Shown here one piece after another: positions 29,757 through 32,037 of a DNA stretch of 32,037 nucleotides. The stretch comes from Streptomyces roseochromogenus subsp. oscitans DS 12.976. Lineage in GTDB: Bacteria > Actinomycetota > Actinomycetes > Streptomycetales > Streptomycetaceae. The notes beneath the pieces are model-generated. The model did no database searches and had not been told where the DNA came from. It was given only the letters and a program-made list of their open reading frames with translations. Position 1 is the first letter of the stretch. Each line of letters begins with the position of its first letter. The position numbers and the translations under genes are program-made. The stretch is from assembly GCF_000497445.1 (NCBI RefSeq), contig NZ_CM002285.1:1903986-1936022 (forward strand), given 5' to 3'.

Positions 29757-31036
29757 GCGTGCAGCGCTTGGCACGGGTGGCCGCCTGGACGGCGGTCGGC
29801 TCACTGCTGCTGACCGGCTGCGAGTTCAACGGCTGGTACGACATCCCCCTCCCCGGGGGCGCCGCCTCGGACGGCCACGCCTACCACGTCACCGTCGAGT
29901 TCCGGGACGTACTGGACCTGGTGCCGCAGTCGGCGGTGAAGGTGAACAACGTCACCGTGGGCACGGTCGAGAAGGTGGAGCTGGACGGCTGGCACGCGCG
30001 GGTGCGGCTCAGGATCGCAGACTCGGTGAAGCTGCCCGGCAACGCGGTCGCCGACCTGAGGCAGACCAGCATGCTCGGCGAGAAGTACGTGGCCCTGTCC
30101 GCGCCGGCCGGCACGCCACCCGTCGGACGGCTCCGCGACGGCGACCGCATCCCGCTCTCCCGCAGCGGCCGCAACGCGGAGGTCGAGGAGGTGCTGTCGG
30201 CCCTGTCCGCGTTGCTCAACGGCGGCGGGGTGGCCCAGCTGAAGACGATCACCGTCGAGCTGAACAAGGCCCTGAACGGCCGTGAGGACCGGGTCAGGTC
30301 GCTGCTGAAGCAGCTCGACACGTTCCTCGGCAGCCTCGACGACCAGCGGGACGAGATCGTGCGCGCGCTCAAGGGCGTGGACCGGCTCGCCGAGCGACTG
30401 AAGAAGGAGAACAAGACGATCGCCGTGGCCGTCGACACCATGCCGCCGGCCCTGAAGGCCCTCGCCGACCAGCGCCGCGACCTGACGAAGATGCTCACCG
30501 CCCTGGGCAAGCTCGGCACGACCGGCACCAGGGTGGTGAACGCCTCCCACGACGACACCGTCGCCAACCTGAGAAGTCTGCAGCCGATCCTGCAGGAGCT
30601 GAACAAGGCGGGCGACGACCTGCCCAACTCGCTCGAGCTGCTGACCACGTATCCGTTCCCGCGCAACGTCACGGACGCGATCAAGGGCGACTACGTCAAC
30701 CTGAAGATCACCGCCGACCTCGACCTGGCGGGCATCTACGGCAACCTCAACGGCAAGCCCGGCAAGGGCAGGAGCACCCCGACGCCCGGGACCCCGCGTC
30801 TTCCAGGCGTCCCCACGCCCGCCCCCCTGCCGTCCCTGCCGGCCACTCCGTCCCTCCCGTCCACCCCGTCCGCGCCCCCCGTACCCGCCGTGCCCTCGCA
30901 GCCCTCCGACGGCAGCACCGTGCTGTGTCCGCCGGTGTGCACCGCGGGCTACGACACCGGGGACGGCGCGCGTCGCCTCCCTCCCGGGGTGGACCTCGGC
31001 CTGGCCGAGCTGATGCTGAAGGGGATACTGCCGTGA
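29753..31036 (+). CDS. mceE: MceE family lipoprotein
   Basis: The 427-residue protein begins with a lipoprotein signal ending in the lipobox LLTGC (C23), the usual feature of the fifth gene in mce operons. The MCE domain (QSAVKVNNVTVGTVEKVELD, then TSMLGEKYVALS) and helical domain follow. The C-terminus is Pro/Ser/Thr-rich (TPTPGTPRLPGVPTP) and ends in VLCPPVCTAGYD. Lipidation would anchor this subunit in the membrane as part of the hexamer. Its stop overlaps the GTG of mceF. Confidence 0.92.
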   Translation: MSVQRLARVAAWTAVGSLLLTGCEFNGWYDIPLPGGAASDGHAYHVTVEFRDVLDLVPQSAVKVNNVTVGTVEKVELDGWHARVRLRIADSVKLPGNAVADLRQTSMLGEKYVALSAPAGTPPVGRLRDGDRIPLSRSGRNAEVEEVLSALSALLNGGGVAQLKTITVELNKALNGREDRVRSLLKQLDTFLGSLDDQRDEIVRALKGVDRLAERLKKENKTIAVAVDTMPPALKALADQRRDLTKMLTALGKLGTTGTRVVNASHDDTVANLRSLQPILQELNKAGDDLPNSLELLTTYPFPRNVTDAIKGDYVNLKITADLDLAGIYGNLNGKPGKGRSTPTPGTPRLPGVPTPAPLPSLPATPSLPSTPSAPPVPAVPSQPSDGSTVLCPPVCTAGYDTGDGARRLPPGVDLGLAELMLKGILP

Positions 31037-32037
31037 TCACACGTACGGTCAGGGCCCAGCTGCTCGCCTTCGCGACCGTCACCGCCCTCGGAGTGTCGTA
31101 CGTCGGCGCCCGGTACACGGGCCTGGTGGACGACGTGCTGCACCGCGGGTACACCGTGCGCGCCGACTTCGCCGAGTCCGGGGGCGTGTTCCCCGGCGCC
31201 GAGGTCACCTACCGCGGGGTGCCGGTGGGCCGCGTGGGCGATCTGCGGCTGACCGGGTCCGGGGTCTCGGTGGCGCTGAAGATCGAGGACGGCGCCCCGA
31301 GGATCCCGGCCGACACGCTCGCGGTGATAGCCGACCGTTCGGCGGTGGGCGAGCAGTACGTCGACCTCCAGCCGCGCGGGTCGGGAGGGCCGTACCTCAT
31401 CGACGGCAGCCCCATCCCGCGCAGCCGCACCCGGACCCCGCTGCCGGTCACCGACTTGGTCCTCAGCCTCGACCGGCTGGTCAACTCGGTCGGCAAGGAC
31501 GATCTCCGGGTCACCGTCGACGAGCTGGGCAAGGCGTTCGCCGGTACCGGGCCCAACCTGAGCCGTCTGGTCGACTCCGGCAACTCCCTGGTGGAGTCGG
31601 CGTCCGCGTCGCTCCCGCAGACAGTCTCGCTGATCGAGGACTCGCGGAAGGTGCTCAAGACCCAGGCGGACCAGGGCTCGGCCATCAAGTCGTTCTCCCG
31701 TGATCTGGCCTCGCTCACCGAGCAGCTGAAGTCGAGCGACGGTGACCTGCGCCGGCTGATCGGCAACACGGTGCCCGCCACGCAGGAGCTCGACTCCCTG
31801 CTGAAATCCACCCGGCCGCAGGTGCCGGTCCTGCTGGCCAACCTCATCAGCGGCGGCCAGATCACCCTGGCCCGGCTGCCCGGCGTGGAGCAGGCCCTGG
31901 TCACGCTCCCGCTCACCGTGGCGGGCAGCTACACGGTCATCCCCGGCGACGGCACCACCCACTTCGGGCTGACCGTGAACGCCGGCGACCCGCCCGCCTG
32001 CACCCAGGGCTACGGCACCCAGCGCCGCGACCCCGCC
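31033..32037 (+). CDS. mceF: MceF family protein (3' end outside the window)
   Basis: GTG 31033 overlaps the mceE stop, and the frame stays open to the right edge (about 335 residues visible). An N-terminal helix (AQLLAFATVTALGVSYVGA) precedes the MCE domain (GGVFPGAEVTYRGVPVGRVG, then RSAVGEQYVDLQPRG) and the helical domain (LDRLVNSVGKDDLRVTVDEL). It is the sixth Mce subunit, completing the A-F set. Its end and any accessory mas genes lie beyond the window. Confidence 0.92.
   Translation, partial: MITRTVRAQLLAFATVTALGVSYVGARYTGLVDDVLHRGYTVRADFAESGGVFPGAEVTYRGVPVGRVGDLRLTGSGVSVALKIEDGAPRIPADTLAVIADRSAVGEQYVDLQPRGSGGPYLIDGSPIPRSRTRTPLPVTDLVLSLDRLVNSVGKDDLRVTVDELGKAFAGTGPNLSRLVDSGNSLVESASASLPQTVSLIEDSRKVLKTQADQGSAIKSFSRDLASLTEQLKSSDGDLRRLIGNTVPATQELDSLLKSTRPQVPVLLANLISGGQITLARLPGVEQALVTLPLTVAGSYTVIPGDGTTHFGLTVNAGDPPACTQGYGTQRRDPA

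Overview
The window looks like chromosomal DNA of a Streptomyces or close relative. GC content and third-position GC are very high. Many starts are GTG, Shine-Dalgarno sequences are GGAGG-like, and the terminator-like hairpins are GC-rich without T-tracts. A single large mce operon led by its own ATPase gene also fits. No rRNA, tRNA, CRISPR array or intact insertion sequence was seen.

Layout. (1) 1-5.0 kb, plus strand: the 3' part of a trypsin-like protease with C-terminal propeller-type repeats, a serine beta-lactamase-fold hydrolase, a histidine phosphatase, an unknown winged-helix-like protein, a hot-dog thioesterase and an AraC regulator remnant. (2) 5.0-13.3 kb, minus strand: a TMEM175-like channel, then a purine block containing two NCS2 permeases, a probable 8-oxoguanine deaminase, urate oxidase, 5-hydroxyisourate hydrolase and OHCU decarboxylase. 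Upstream sits a two-gene unit coding for a thiamine-binding-fold protein and a YheO/DauR-like helix-turn-helix protein. Together these enzymes could import purines, deaminate 8-oxoguanine to urate and convert urate to (S)-allantoin. Between the first permease and the deaminase lies about 720 bp of non-coding DNA full of hairpins and a 37-38 bp minisatellite with a nearly perfect 113-bp tandem duplication. (3) 13.5-20.1 kb: an accessory stretch where intact genes (ArsB/SLC13-like permease, membrane-anchored PP2C/SpoIIE phosphatase, small unknown proteins, a divergent PadR/isochorismatase pair) alternate with decayed ones (universal stress protein, two NTF2-fold proteins, IS701 and IS630 transposase fragments, a flavin monooxygenase tail). 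(4) 20.2-22.5 kb, plus strand: a secreted lytic transglycosylase and an ECF-type sigma factor with a C-terminal membrane segment and Pro-rich tail. (5) 22.6 kb to the right edge: an mce lipid-import operon (MceG ATPase, two YrbE permeases, MceA to MceF). All its junctions are tight or overlapping, and MceF is cut by the window edge.

The least explained signals are the repeat and hairpin region at 7.18-7.77 kb, the triplicated basic-proline motif in the cytoplasmic N-terminus of MceC, the sigma factor with an apparently extracytoplasmic tail, and two dyad operators: a 30-bp PadR site, and a TCAACA/TGTTGA dyad on the urate-operon promoter. Family assignments were made by eye from motifs and remembered family patterns; no database search was run.
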